Part shown: in pieces, positions 10,560-19,765 of the stretch
How the letters are laid out: the number at the start of each line of letters is the position of its first letter
Numbering within the stretch: position 1 is the first letter of the stretch
DNA from: Pseudogymnoascus destructans
Lineage: Eukaryota; Ascomycota; Leotiomycetes; Thelebolales; Thelebolaceae
Assembly: GCF_001641265.1 (NCBI RefSeq)
Contig: NW_020167531.1
Coordinates: forward strand, 992,001 to 1,056,000
Length of the DNA: 64,000 nucleotides
Reading direction: 5' to 3'
Position numbers and translations under genes: made by a program
The notes under the pieces: generated by a model
Databases searched by the model: none
Told to the model about the DNA's origin: nothing
Seen by the model: the letters and a program-made list of their open reading frames with translations, nothing else

Positions 10560-11622
10560 CGAAGACCCAAGTTCATAGTCATAGGCATGGGAATCCTCAG
10601 TCTGAAGGAATTCTGAAGGGATTGAAGCAGAGACTGAGTTCTTCTGCCTAGCAAGGTTACATTGCTTGACTTGGTGGCCAGCTAGGCCACAATAGAGGCA
10701 AAGTTTATTTTCGAACCTATAAGTTCATTCTTCGAGAGTTAGCTTTCCTGAAGCTCTTTGAGAATTCGAAGTTGCTCTATTTGTTGTCCTAGGAGGTTGG
10801 TTGCTAGGCTTGTTGAAGGTAGATGTTTTTGAAGACATTGAAGCATCTAAGTCCATAGGTTCAGGAGTAAATCGAGGCCGAGGGGAAATGAAGGGTTGCG
10901 AAGCTCGACTGAAGTTGCATTCGCGCCTTCGTTCGAAAAGTCGATTATCAATCTTAATGGATTTCTCAATGAGGTCATTCAAAGTTGAAGGCTTCTCATC
11001 TCTGGCAAGTTCATCCTTGAGGTTGTCTTTCAAACCATTATAATAAAAGAAGATTAGGGCCTCTTTGTCCCATTGAAGGTGAGAGACTATCCTTTGAAAC
11101 TCAGTAGTGTAGAATGAAGCTGAAGTTGTTTGTCGAAGGGCTTTGAGTTGCCTCTCAGCAGTTGCAACTTCATCAATGTCACTGAAGGTAGCTCGAAGCG
11201 AAGTGCAAAATTCGAGGTAAGTTGTAACCACATTTCCAGGCAGTTCCTCTAAGGATCCAGAAGCATGTTCTGTGAGAATTCGAAGTTGAGGTTCGAACCA
11301 GTGAAAGGCTGAGTCTCGAAAGAAAGAGGCTGCAAAGAAGATTTTATCTCTATCTGAAGAGAATTGCGAAGGTCGAAGTGTATAGTAGATATCCAGTTGG
11401 CTCAGGAACGAAGTCACTTTATTTCTAGTGCCAGAAAAGGTGTCAGGTTGATTAACCTTTGGTTCCGAAGGTCGATGTTGTAGGGGTTTCTGAAGAGGTG
11501 AAAGTGGTTTGCTGATGGGACTGTATTTCTTGAAGTGTGGCTCCCATAGTTTCCACCATATTCTGAAGCCTCAGAATCTCTTGCTCAGCAGCAGAGTATT
11601 GGGGTTGATTCTCTTGGTTCAT
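10560..11622 (-). pseudogene. Gag-1 of the same chromovirus (frameshifted)
   Basis: The start is ATG at 11622-11620 (MNQENQPQYSAAEQEIL) with a short coiled coil. The frame shifts by one base near 11455 (after FGTK) and continues as VTSFLSQLDIYYTL with a retrotransposon gag domain (FFRDSAFHWFEPQL, LEFCTSLRATFSDID, YYNGLKDNLKDELA). A CCHC knuckle CLYCGLAGHQVKQC lies at about 10695-10655 after an in-frame TAG/TGA. It lies 80 bp downstream of LTR-4 copy a, the element's 5-prime LTR. Confidence 0.85.
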
Positions 11623-11701
11623 GTTTCTGAAGGTGGGAGACGTCGAAGTTGAAGAAGATATAGAGTATGTGATTTGAAGCTGGAACTTTGAGCTAGCAAA
11701 G

Positions 11702-12248
11702 TGTAAGGACAGTTTGAACTGAGGCTGACCTTCAAGTCTGCAGAAGTATCCGAAGTATAATCTGAAGACTTTGATACTGAAGCAGTAGGACAAGGTATAG
11801 TAGTTCAGGCTCCAAAGCATATACTTTATACCACAGGGGTCAAGTGGTGAGACTAACAGGTTGGCCAAGTGGTTCGACTCGAAGTAAGGGAATGCAAAGT
11901 AAGTCGAAGCAGGAGGAATTGCAAGAAGGCCAAGTAGTATATAATTTGCTAGCTAAAGATCAATAAGAGACATGAGCAATAAGTGCTTATATAACAGTAA
12001 AAATCCCTAGTGCCAAATAAGTGAAGGCACTAATTAACCGAACCCTAGCTAAGCGAGCCCTAGTGCAGCAAGCCAATAACAAGAGAGCCTAAGCCAGTAG
12101 TCAACATTTGGGCTGATCTAGGTCAGCAAGTGAAGCGAAGTGAGCGAAGTGAGCGAAGCAGGTGAAGTGAATGACATAGTGAAATAAGTACTAGAGACTA
12201 AAGCGAATCGAAGGGTCGTGACACAAATATCGAAGGAGTGTCATGACA
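11702..12248 (-). repeat. LTR-4 copy a (5-prime LTR of the gag-1 chromovirus)
   Basis: 547 bp, reading TGTAAGGACAG to GTCATGACA on the plus strand. It is almost identical to 24481-25028 (one base difference seen). Right flank ccgag (12249-12253) has no partner on its own left side, which is gag-1. The same 5 bases sit left of copy b at 24476-24480. It contains a short GAAGTGAGC tandem run at about 12135-12160. Confidence 0.92.
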
Positions 12249-12284
12249 CCGAGTAGTATTCAGAGTGGTATTCGGGCAACACTG
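12249..12284. mobile_element. hAT terminal fragment
   Basis: On the minus strand this ends CAGTGTTGCCCGAATACC, matching the terminus of hAT-2 at 40922 (CAGTGTTGCCCGAGTAGT). Its continuation is found at 24401-24480, across the LTR-4 flank exchange. Confidence 0.7.
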
Positions 12285-12427
12285 GTTAGGGAGTAGCCAT
12301 TGATTAGATTCTTGATTTTAACACCCCTTTAAATGAGATTGTTAACTAAATCTGAATTTTTAGCCATAAGAGCAGTAGTTATTAGTCTAACGTAATAACA
12401 AGGGTGGTGTAGTAGAGGATTAGTAAT

Positions 12428-12922
12428 TGTAACAGGGTGTTGCTGTTATAGTACATATGGTATATAAAGCATGTTATGTGTATCCTAGGCAAGCTGGAAT
12501 ACTATAGTCTTTTTGGCTTAGTAGGATGTAGCGCGAGCGTAACTATACATCATTACAAGAGTATTCCAGCTCTCTAGTTAATGGGTTTTGATTAGCTCGC
12601 TAGTTAGGTGGGCTAAGTAAGCAATTAGTATAATTCCTTACCTAGCTGACAAGGGGGCATCCTTAGGGGCTTAAGCTATTATATACACACCTTAGCATCC
12701 TAAGTAGTAACAGGACTAGAAGTAAGTACGAGATGATAAGCTAGAAGCCTCTACATCCATGCTAGGACGTCACGGACTAAAGGGGGGGTAATTGTAACGG
12801 GGTGCCGCTGTTACAGTACATGTAGTATATAAAGCGCGTTACGCGTATTCCGGGCGAGCCGTAATACTGTAGTCTTTTTAGCTCAGTGGGATGTAACGCG
12901 AGCGTAACCGTACATCATTATA
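12428..12922. mobile_element. TRIM-like miniature LTR element, complete (TSD gtaat)
   Basis: Two 130-bp terminal direct repeats (12428-12557 and 12793-12922) each start TGTAAC and end CATTA(C/T)A. They enclose 235 bp without coding capacity. gtaat at 12423-12427 and 12923-12927 is a perfect 5-bp target duplication. A purine tract AAAGGGGGGG precedes the right LTR, as expected for a polypurine tract, and each LTR has a TATATAAAGC TATA-like box. The two LTRs differ by many changes, nearly all C/T or G/A transitions. The element sits in or beside the ankyrin fragment that follows. Confidence 0.88.
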
Positions 12923-12927
12923 GTAAT

Positions 12928-13380
12928 CCCATAAGCCTCTATGTTAACTCTCCTTTTATGAAGATGGTCAATGCCAAAGGCCTCTGTATCAGCGCCTCAT
13001 TTAAGAAGACAGTTGACCACATCACTGTCACCCTGCGCAATTGCAGTTATCAGTGCATCTCCGGATACACCGTGAACTCTGGAGCAAGCTGTAGCATATG
13101 CTGCCCTTGGATTTAATATTGCGCCCATGCCCATAAAGCGCTGAAGTACTTTTTTATTTCTCGTCATGATTGCAGCAAACAATGGGGTCTGGCCTTTGGC
13201 TCCCATCGTATTGACGTTCGCACCAGCAGATAAAAGTGTTTCAATAACTTCGTCCTGTCTTGTCGGCGCGATGATACCGTGGAGGGTCCTCTTGACTTCA
13301 CTATTATCCCCCTTGGCAACCTTCGCACGATGGTGCGAACCAACGTGAGCGCTGAGGCCACCTGATCGGAAAAACGACAA
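12928..13380 (-). pseudogene. Ankyrin-repeat protein fragment (minus strand)
   Basis: The minus-strand frame shows consecutive ankyrin repeats: DEVIETLLSAGANVN, GQTPLFAAIMTRNKKVLQRFM, ALITAIAQGDSDVVNCLLK. A TGA (probably from CGA, as GADTEAFGID follows in frame) interrupts it at about 12998. The reading then runs into the TRIM insertion. Ankyrin repeats mediate protein-protein contacts and no enzymatic domain is present. The N-terminal side cannot be followed beyond about 13380, where an ankyrin fragment on the other strand begins. Confidence 0.7.
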
Positions 13381-13682
13381 TGGCATTCCTCCTATTTCGC
13401 TCGCTCTGCTTCCTACCTCAGCCTTTCTTGAAGAACCGCAAAACTCATAGCACTGCGTCCATGAAGGGACCAACCGCGGAGGCGCTACTTGAAAATATTT
13501 TTCGTTTTGCGATTGAGGATGAAGATATATCAACTGTGAAATACTTGCTTCAAGCGGGAGCAAATCCGAATGGACACAAATGCCAAGACTACGACCACGA
13601 CGACTTAACTCCGTTACAGTTTGCTCTTTGGCGAGGAAACCGTGAAATGTCCCTCGAACTGATTAATGAGATGAGACAATAA
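13380..13682 (+). pseudogene. Ankyrin-repeat protein fragment (plus strand)
   Basis: The frame has TAEALLENIFRFAIEDEDISTV, YLLQAGANPNG and LTPLQFALWRGNREMSLELI, i.e. about two ankyrin repeats, then stops at 13682. It is only about 100 codons and lies head-to-head with the minus-strand fragment. Both look like broken pieces of larger ankyrin proteins. It could instead be a short real gene, but no promoter or second exon is evident. Confidence 0.55.
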
Positions 13683-13883
13683 ATATAGAACTTCACAGTG
13701 TGACCCAATAAAAAAACTATTGCAACTATTCGTATAAATTTGCCCAATCGAAGTTGAGATTCATATCCTACAAATTCCCAAGCACCAAGTGGAGACTTGG
13801 ATCCTCAAGAACGCTATCCCCCAACAAATCACTTTGATATCCGTCAATTGACCTGTGTACTCCATCGCTCACTCACAACCCTT

Positions 13884-14393
13884 TCATAGCTCCTTCCCCA
13901 GCGCTGTCCACGTCGCCGTAACTGCCGCAGAAGCCATCAGCACTGACCTCCCCAAATTCATCGTCGCCCACTGATCCAGCAGCTGCTTCACCGACGCGGC
14001 CTTCGTCTCCACCTTCTCCGCCGCTACTTCTGCCACTGCCTCGTCCAGCAGCACTTTGTTCGTGCCCATCATCACAATCAGCGTGTACGGGATAATTCCC
14101 AGCGCCAGCGCCGCGGCAGTCGCATACCCGCGCCAGGCGGGGGAGCCGGCGGCGCGGCTATCGTAGGCTAGATAGAGAAGAGAGGTGACAGCTACGACCG
14201 TGCCGGCCGGGACGGTATCGTGACCAGCGGCGAACATGTGTTTGAATTGCTTGAGGAGGAGGGGAGTGGGGGATTCGAGGAGGCGCGGGACGGTGTATAT
14301 CGAGAAGGAGGCCGAGGCGCCGGCTAGAATGGCGGTTGTTGTTAAGCCGACGGTCTGGAGGACACGGGCGGAGTTGGGGGTAAGAGCAGCCAT
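13884..14393 (-). CDS. DUF1772 family membrane protein
   Basis: An intact 169-codon frame without introns. It shows about four hydrophobic segments (around residues 15-35, 60-80, 90-110 and 145-165) and the DUF1772 layout also seen in anthrone oxygenase-like proteins. Some members act in aromatic polyketide oxidation, but most are uncharacterised, and no biosynthetic neighbours are present to support that role. The start ATG at 14393 follows a C/T-rich leader on the minus strand. GC-rich codon use contrasts with the AT-rich repeats around it, which supports a living host gene. Confidence 0.8.
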   Translation of the reverse strand: MAALTPNSARVLQTVGLTTTAILAGASASFSIYTVPRLLESPTPLLLKQFKHMFAAGHDTVPAGTVVAVTSLLYLAYDSRAAGSPAWRGYATAAALALGIIPYTLIVMMGTNKVLLDEAVAEVAAEKVETKAASVKQLLDQWATMNLGRSVLMASAAVTATWTALGKEL

Positions 14394-14690
14394 TGTTTAT
14401 ATCGAGGGAGATTTGGTAGTGAGTGTTTGTCGGGTTGTTGTAATCTTCAGAAGGGAAGGATCGAGGGAAGCGGGGCGGATTTGGGGTACCCGGCACGATG
14501 TATGACGCGTTCTCGGGTAGATGTACGGAGGTAATGTTCCATAAGTTTTGTATGTGGATCCGGGCAGGGGCCCCTGTGTAGGCTGGCTTGGCAATTTAGG
14601 CCGAAGTACCGATTTATTGCCACGCGTTACACGTTAGGAACAAGAGGATTGAATTCTGTAAAATAAAGAGTAGAGTAAGTACCTAATTAA
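14394..14690. other. Upstream region of the DUF1772 gene
   Basis: GC-rich promoter-side sequence and then a transition to AT-rich repeat. No gene is seen. Confidence 0.4.
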
Positions 14691-14935
14691 CTATATAAAA
14701 CTATACTATAAGCCTAGTACTCTGTGTGCATACCATTAGCAGCAATTACAGCTGCCATGCGTACAGGCATACTGTCAAGGAGAGCGTCCAGCTCTTCTTG
14801 CCCAACTTTCTCCCACGCTTCTGCAACAGCTGCACGGAGCTGGTCATAGGACATATATTCCGAAACTCCCAATTGAGGGAGCGAAGGACTGCACAGCGAA
14901 GCCGCTCATCGCGAGTAAGGTGAGGCATTGTAGTT
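14690..14935 (-). pseudogene. Miniature Tc1/mariner-derived fragment
   Basis: The minus strand joins a Tc1 N-terminal piece (MPHLTRDERLRCAVLRSLNWEF, start about 14928) to the transposase C-terminus (LRAAVAEAWEKVG, LDSMPVRMAAVIAANGMHT). The whole catalytic centre is absent. This is an internally deleted, non-autonomous derivative. AT-rich ends flank it, but I could not define terminal repeats. Confidence 0.7.
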
Positions 14936-15165
14936 GCTGAAGGAGTATATATTTCCTACATACAAATTTATATATAGTAAAAATTTTTACGCGTTTAAAA
15001 GATACTTGCAAGCCTACACGTACCCATGCTCTTTCCCCTGTACAGTCCCCAATTTTCTCCGGATCCACATTGTCACGAGCAGCCTCACGTGCGGGTTGCG
15101 ATCACGTGCGCTGCGGTGCCAAGGCGGAGGGTCTTCCCTCCGAACCCCGCACGGAAATGTATATA

Positions 15166-17037
15166 ATCGTTGGTTCTCAAACCACCGCCTGGAGGCGGTT
15201 GGCGAAAGCGAACTGGGACGCGAAAGCGATTGTGGGACACTTCGGGACTCGCGACGCGACACGACCGACCATGAACACGACTGACAACGTAACAATGCTG
15301 TAAATATATATAAGTTATAGAATTAAATAATTAAAAAAGATTTGGATCAATATTGTCAGGCAGTGATTGATCATCACAGCCACCGTCACTTGCATCGTGA
15401 ATCATGTCGTAGTCCAAGCCTGCAAAGTTCACGTACCCACTCTCCTCGATGGCTAACAGTCGGTCCGCCTCCTCCTCCTCCTCACGTTTCTTCTGTGTAA
15501 CGTCCGGGTCAATGATTTCTGTACGTAAGCCAATTGGTGGCTCCGTGTCTGGGTTACTTTTTTGAAATTCATGTAGGTCCTTTTTCCGTGTACGTTCTGC
15601 CTTCCGTGCATCGATGCCAGCACGGAGCTGCATCTTACGCTCAACGTTCACCATGCGTGTTCTCTCTCTTTTCTCCCGTGCTTCTTCTAAAAGTTGCTCC
15701 TTTACCTTCTTCTCATAAATCCTTTGCCGTGCATGTTCAACTGTAATAGCACCACCTTTTTGAATAGATTTCCGACTTCTAACCTTCCACTGTCGTTGCT
15801 CAGTCATAATAGTAGTAATTTGTACAAGCTCTGACTGGAACAGCTCAGCCTCTGTTAACTGAGTTTGGATTTCAGTATAAGAAGACGCCCACTTTTGCCG
15901 TGACGGTGAACTAAGGATCTTATCAAATGTTTGACTCCATGTTGAAAGATCATAACTTGCTTGAAATGCGCGTTGTGCTGTTTCTAAAACTTCTGGTTTT
16001 GCATATATAGCAACCTTATCTTGAATCTTTTCATAGTTAGGTGGCCAAATACCTGCATCTCTAAAAGACTTGATACAGTTACCCTTTGTAAATGTCTGCT
16101 TACGGATAGTAGACAAGTCTCTAAAGAAAGATATAACATTATAATCTGTATCAAAATTCCGGATTGCTTGTTGAATTGCACGTCAGTGCCAATGTTTATA
16201 TTGTGCAAACACAGTAACATCTAGCGGTTGTAGAATATGCGTAAGATGAGACGGAAACACATGTAAGTGTATATTGTGTTGATGTGCAAGTATTATAAAC
16301 TCTGGAACTTCATGTGAGACATGAGAGTCCATTATTAACAATTTCGTTCTTATAGACGGTGTATGTTGAATAAAATGCTGTAGATATTCCATTGCAAGCT
16401 CAGAGTTTGTATATCCGAAATCGGATACTGCAACTTTCTCATCACCGTGTAGATTGTCATGGTACCAACTTTCCATGTGTAATTTTCCTTGTATAATAAG
16501 GAACGGTGGAAGTGCAATGCCAGCAGCTGAAATTGTCTTTATAACTGTAAGACTTTGTCTGTTCTCTGGAGCTTGTATATAAAGCTATAAATATTAGAAT
16601 AATATAAAGTAAGATAAGTAGAAACAACTTACCTTCTTTACTGCAGATGGTACCAACACATGTTCACCGGTGCTTATTCCTACACGGAATCCAACTTCAT
16701 CAAAGTTGTAGATATCACCTGCAGTAATATCTAGTTGATTACACACATCTTTAAATTCATAAAACCATTCTTTAATAGCTGATACTTCATGAGATGCAAC
16801 CCGTGCTGCTTCAATTGGCCGGGTTTTTATTGTATGGAAGTTGTGTTTTAAAAGAGCTTCATTTTTATTTACTTCAACTACCGGCATAGTTGTGGTTGTA
16901 GTTGTGCTCGTTGTCAGTCATGTTCATGGTCGGTCATGTCACGTCGTGAGTCCGCTCCCGAAGTGTCCCACAATCGCTTTCGCGTCCCAGTTCGCTTTCG
17001 CCAACCGCCTCCAGGTGGTGGTTTGAGAACCAACGAT
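15166..17037 (-). mobile_element. pogo-1: pogo-like transposon with ~125-bp terminal inverted repeats
   Basis: The left end ATCGTTGGTTCTCAAACC and the right end form inverted repeats of about 125 bp (15166-15290 and 16905-17037), differing at a few transitions and one short gap. TA dinucleotides lie at 15164-15165 and 17038-17039, the target duplication of Tc1/pogo elements. The repeats contain the GGCGAAAGCGAACTGGGAC motif. The element is 1872 bp. Confidence 0.9.
15331..16887 (-). pseudogene. pogo-1 transposase (DDE_1 endonuclease, N-terminus missing)
   Basis: The minus-strand frame begins MPVVEVNKNEALL at 16887 and lacks the usual N-terminal helix-turn-helix DNA-binding part. Catalytic neighbourhoods are present: IYNFDEVGFRVG, LLIMDSHVSH and SHLTHILQPLDVTVF. 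An intron with GTAAGT donor and TATAG acceptor lies at about 16574-16634. A TGA in HWH(TGA)RAIQQ at about 16181 (CGA expected) breaks it. The charged C-terminal tail (QRIYEKKVKEQLLEEAREKR) runs to 15331. It would nick DNA at the terminal repeats. As it stands it is non-functional, though only slightly decayed. Confidence 0.88.
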
Positions 17038-17230
17038 TAGTAGGAACGCGGACCTCCGGAGGAGGGTCAGCGTTCAGTCTTTGCATCAATAGAGAGCTTG
17101 ACTACGTAACTATCTACAACGTGACTTCCCACTGCCTTGTTCAGCCAAGGCTCTTTTACATTCTGAACGCTCATCCATTCCTACGTTTAGGAAGAACAGC
17201 CCAGTAGGGAAGTCCAGAAAGAAGCTGAGA

Positions 17231-17390
17231 ATGCCGCCCCATCAAACCCATCAAGGCTTCGCAGCGAGCATTGAGCGTGAGCGCAGTGAGGCCGCTGCAC
17301 CGGCCGAAGAAGCAACTCCCGCTTCAGGGGCCACAACCCCATTGTCACCAGTTCGCAGCTCCCCAGGGATTGAGGCCCAGATCGCTGCTG
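17231..17390 (+). pseudogene. Gag-2 N-terminal piece, cut by LTR-1A
   Basis: The frame starts MPPHQTHQGFAASIERERSEA at 17231 and runs in frame into the LTR at 17391. Its continuation is not to the right of that LTR. It is found on the opposite strand upstream of position 26935, in frame (IALEAELRQELELRETGER), once the shared TGCTG is counted once. This is the gag of a Ty3/gypsy-type element. Confidence 0.85.
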
Positions 17391-18410
17391 TGTCATACTG
17401 ACATTCGTTGCACTCAGTTTGCTATCAAACTCAAGAGCAAACTTGGAAATCTCCTCCTCAAACCTACAAGTTACTATACATATTTTGGCTTATCACACCA
17501 ACAACAAGAGCAATACTACTCAACAATTGCTACAACCATCTATGATTCATTACACGTCATCGCTCCTTAGTTACTGGGCCGATATTACCACATAGCATAT
17601 CTCTACAACCCTCTATGATTCATTACATGACATCACTCATACTACCACATGACATATCTCTACCAACTAGAGGCCTAGGAGCATGAACGATAGCTCTAAA
17701 AGCTCCTACGAACCTCTATGATTCATTACATGTCATCGCTCTTTAGTTACCCACAAGATTGGTTAAGTTATGACATAATTTGTCTATGACATAATTTGTC
17801 TATGACATAATTTGTCTATAGGGGTACTCTGACCTTGGACCTCCTTTTACTTCCTATAGGCTACGAACCTAAGAGATGGTTCTATGGGATTCTCTTACGT
17901 CGACTACAGTTACCAAGCCTGGTAAGTCATGGAAAGTCTTGGAAAATGAGAGAACTACACTCCTTTAGCATAAATAGGATTGGCCTTTCCTTCAGAAAGG
18001 GCAAGCAGACAATACAGTAAATCGACTATCACATACTTCCACGTCTTTTCCAAGCTTCCAAGCATTCATCTTGTTACTCCTTGTTTCTGAAAAGTCAGTG
18101 AGGTGTTAACCTCTGACTTACCCCTGAGTTCCCAGACTCAACATTTGTTGCAACTTGTCTGAACCACTTCACTACATCACACACCTGATTGCTGCGTTGT
18201 GGAATAGTCTAAGCTACGACCCTTTGGCTCTTTTCCTAAGACAGTGTGTTGTCTTAGTAAATTCATCCCTTCCTTTGGTGGCTAGATTCTCACATCTGGT
18301 GCACCCACCATTACACTTTGGCTCTGTTTCCTAAGACAGTGTGTTGTCTTAGTAAATTCATCCCTTCCTTGGGTGGCTAGATTCTCACATCTGGTGCACC
18401 CACCATTACA
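17391..18410. repeat. LTR-1 copy A, with flanks that do not match each other
   Basis: It reads TGTCATACTG to CACCATTACA on the plus strand. A full LTR is complete at 18314, and a second partial copy of the last 96 bp follows at 18315-18410. The left flank is tgctg (17386-17390) and the right flank is tgcag (18411-18415). The missing partners of both 5-mers flank LTR-1 copy B in inverse complement. A CATAAATAGG TATA-like box is present. Confidence 0.93.
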
Positions 18411-19362
18411 TGCAGCACGGGCGAAGACGAGGGCAGCCTGGGATGGCGCCCTCGAAATGATCCGAGCAAAGAAGCTGGAGGCGGCTCTTTACCTCAAGCA
18501 GGCTGAGCCTGAGACTTGGGCAGAGGCTTGGTTTCGTGGCCGTCGATTTGGCCACGATACTAGCAACATTGCGGAGAGCCTAAATCAGGTTCTCCGCTCC
18601 GACCGGGAGCTCCCAATTGTGGAGCTCCTTGATGCCATCTGGCATCGAGTGATGAAGAAGCGGGGGCAGAGGTTGCTAGCAGCAACCTCTGCCATTACTG
18701 AGGGCCGGTTGACGACTCCGTTCGTCGACGCTAGGATTGAGAAGGGGAGAGAATTGGCCCGGAGCAACCGGGTCCAGATCTCTTCCCCAACAACGGGGAG
18801 GGTGGTGCAGCCAGACGGCACCATCTACCTCGTTGATACGGCGGCAGGAACATGTTCCTGCCGCCGTTATCAGTGTAATGGCATCCCTTGCGGGCATGCT
18901 ATGACACTGATCTTTGCTGGAGGGGGGCCATTAGCCCCCTTTCTTCCTGTTACAATGTCAGCTGCCTATGTGTTCCTCTTCCTCCGATTGATATATCGGA
19001 GCTGGAGGTTAATGCGCAGGACCCGTGTGATCCTCCGATTACACGGGTCCCGCGCGGGAGGCCTAGGAAGGAGAGGATTCGGCGAGAGGATTGCCGTCGA
19101 CCTCGACGGCGAGATCCTCTTGTTGTCCGCTCTCGCTGCGGAACCTGCGGCGAGGCAGGGCACAATGCCCGGCGCTGTCGCCAGCCTCATCAATGAGGTT
19201 GGCGAGCTCAACTGGCCGTTATGGCTGTTTTTGGTGGGGGGGGGGTTACGGAGGATGGGGGGACTGGAGACTGGGGGGTTACAGGGTATATAGATCTTTT
19301 TAAAACATACAGGGTATATCGATCTTTTTACGCGTTGTACGGGGTATATGGATCTTTTGCCC
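18411..19362 (+). pseudogene. MULE-1 transposase, C-terminal half (SWIM and CCHC fingers)
   Basis: This is the plus-strand half of a Mutator-like transposase: ARAKTRAAWDGALEMIRAKK, FGHDTSNIAESLNQ, a SWIM zinc finger (TCSCRRYQCNGIPCGHAM at about 18850-18905) and, in another frame, a CCHC knuckle CGTCGEAGHNARRC at about 19140-19190. The terminal repeat made of GGGTATAT.GATCTTTT modules ends in GCCC at 19362. The preceding half lies on the minus strand at 27818-27967, beyond LTR-1B. Frame changes around 18900 indicate decay. Confidence 0.88.
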
Positions 19363-19765
19363 TTGTTTTAAATTTTAAGCAATACACTTTAATTAAGTAT
19401 AAAAGGCTAAATATCCATTCTTATACAATAAAGCCACGGTATTGCTGAGATATTAGCTTATGAAATTCCAGGTTTTTGGTGAGAAATAGCCGTGGCGCGC
19501 TCACTTGGGTTGCGCGCTCGCTTGTGAAGTACGTTACATAGGTATGAATTGGGTTGCTAGAGTGGTTTGCTGGGCTTTGCTTACATAACCGCTTACAACC
19601 AGGCGTGTTCGCCATGTCGTTCGCTTAGTATTCCGACACTGGCGTCCGTATACTGAAACTCGTTGTGAGCCATCCCTCACCTCGCGCCAATCCTTCCATC
19701 CCGCATTTCAAACCTTCTGAAGCTACATCTCTTCCTGATTTGTCTCATATACACCAATAGAAGAA
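19363..19765. other. Intergenic, with one pogo-type terminal fragment
   Basis: At about 19490-19542 there is a GCGCTCGCTTGTGAAGTACGT end followed by TA. It resembles the termini of the pogo-like copies near 46944 and 48949. The rest (19545-19765) is GC-richer and should contain the promoter and leader of the zinc-finger gene. Confidence 0.5.

Noticed and set aside
11860..11900. A GGTTCGACTC stretch resembling the B box of a tRNA gene, repeated at about 24650
   Set aside because: It lies inside LTR-4, has no A box at the right distance and no acceptor stem.
17391..18410. LTR-1A and LTR-1B as insertions lacking target duplications
   Set aside because: The flanks do have duplications, but they are exchanged between the two copies. 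This led to the inversion reading instead.
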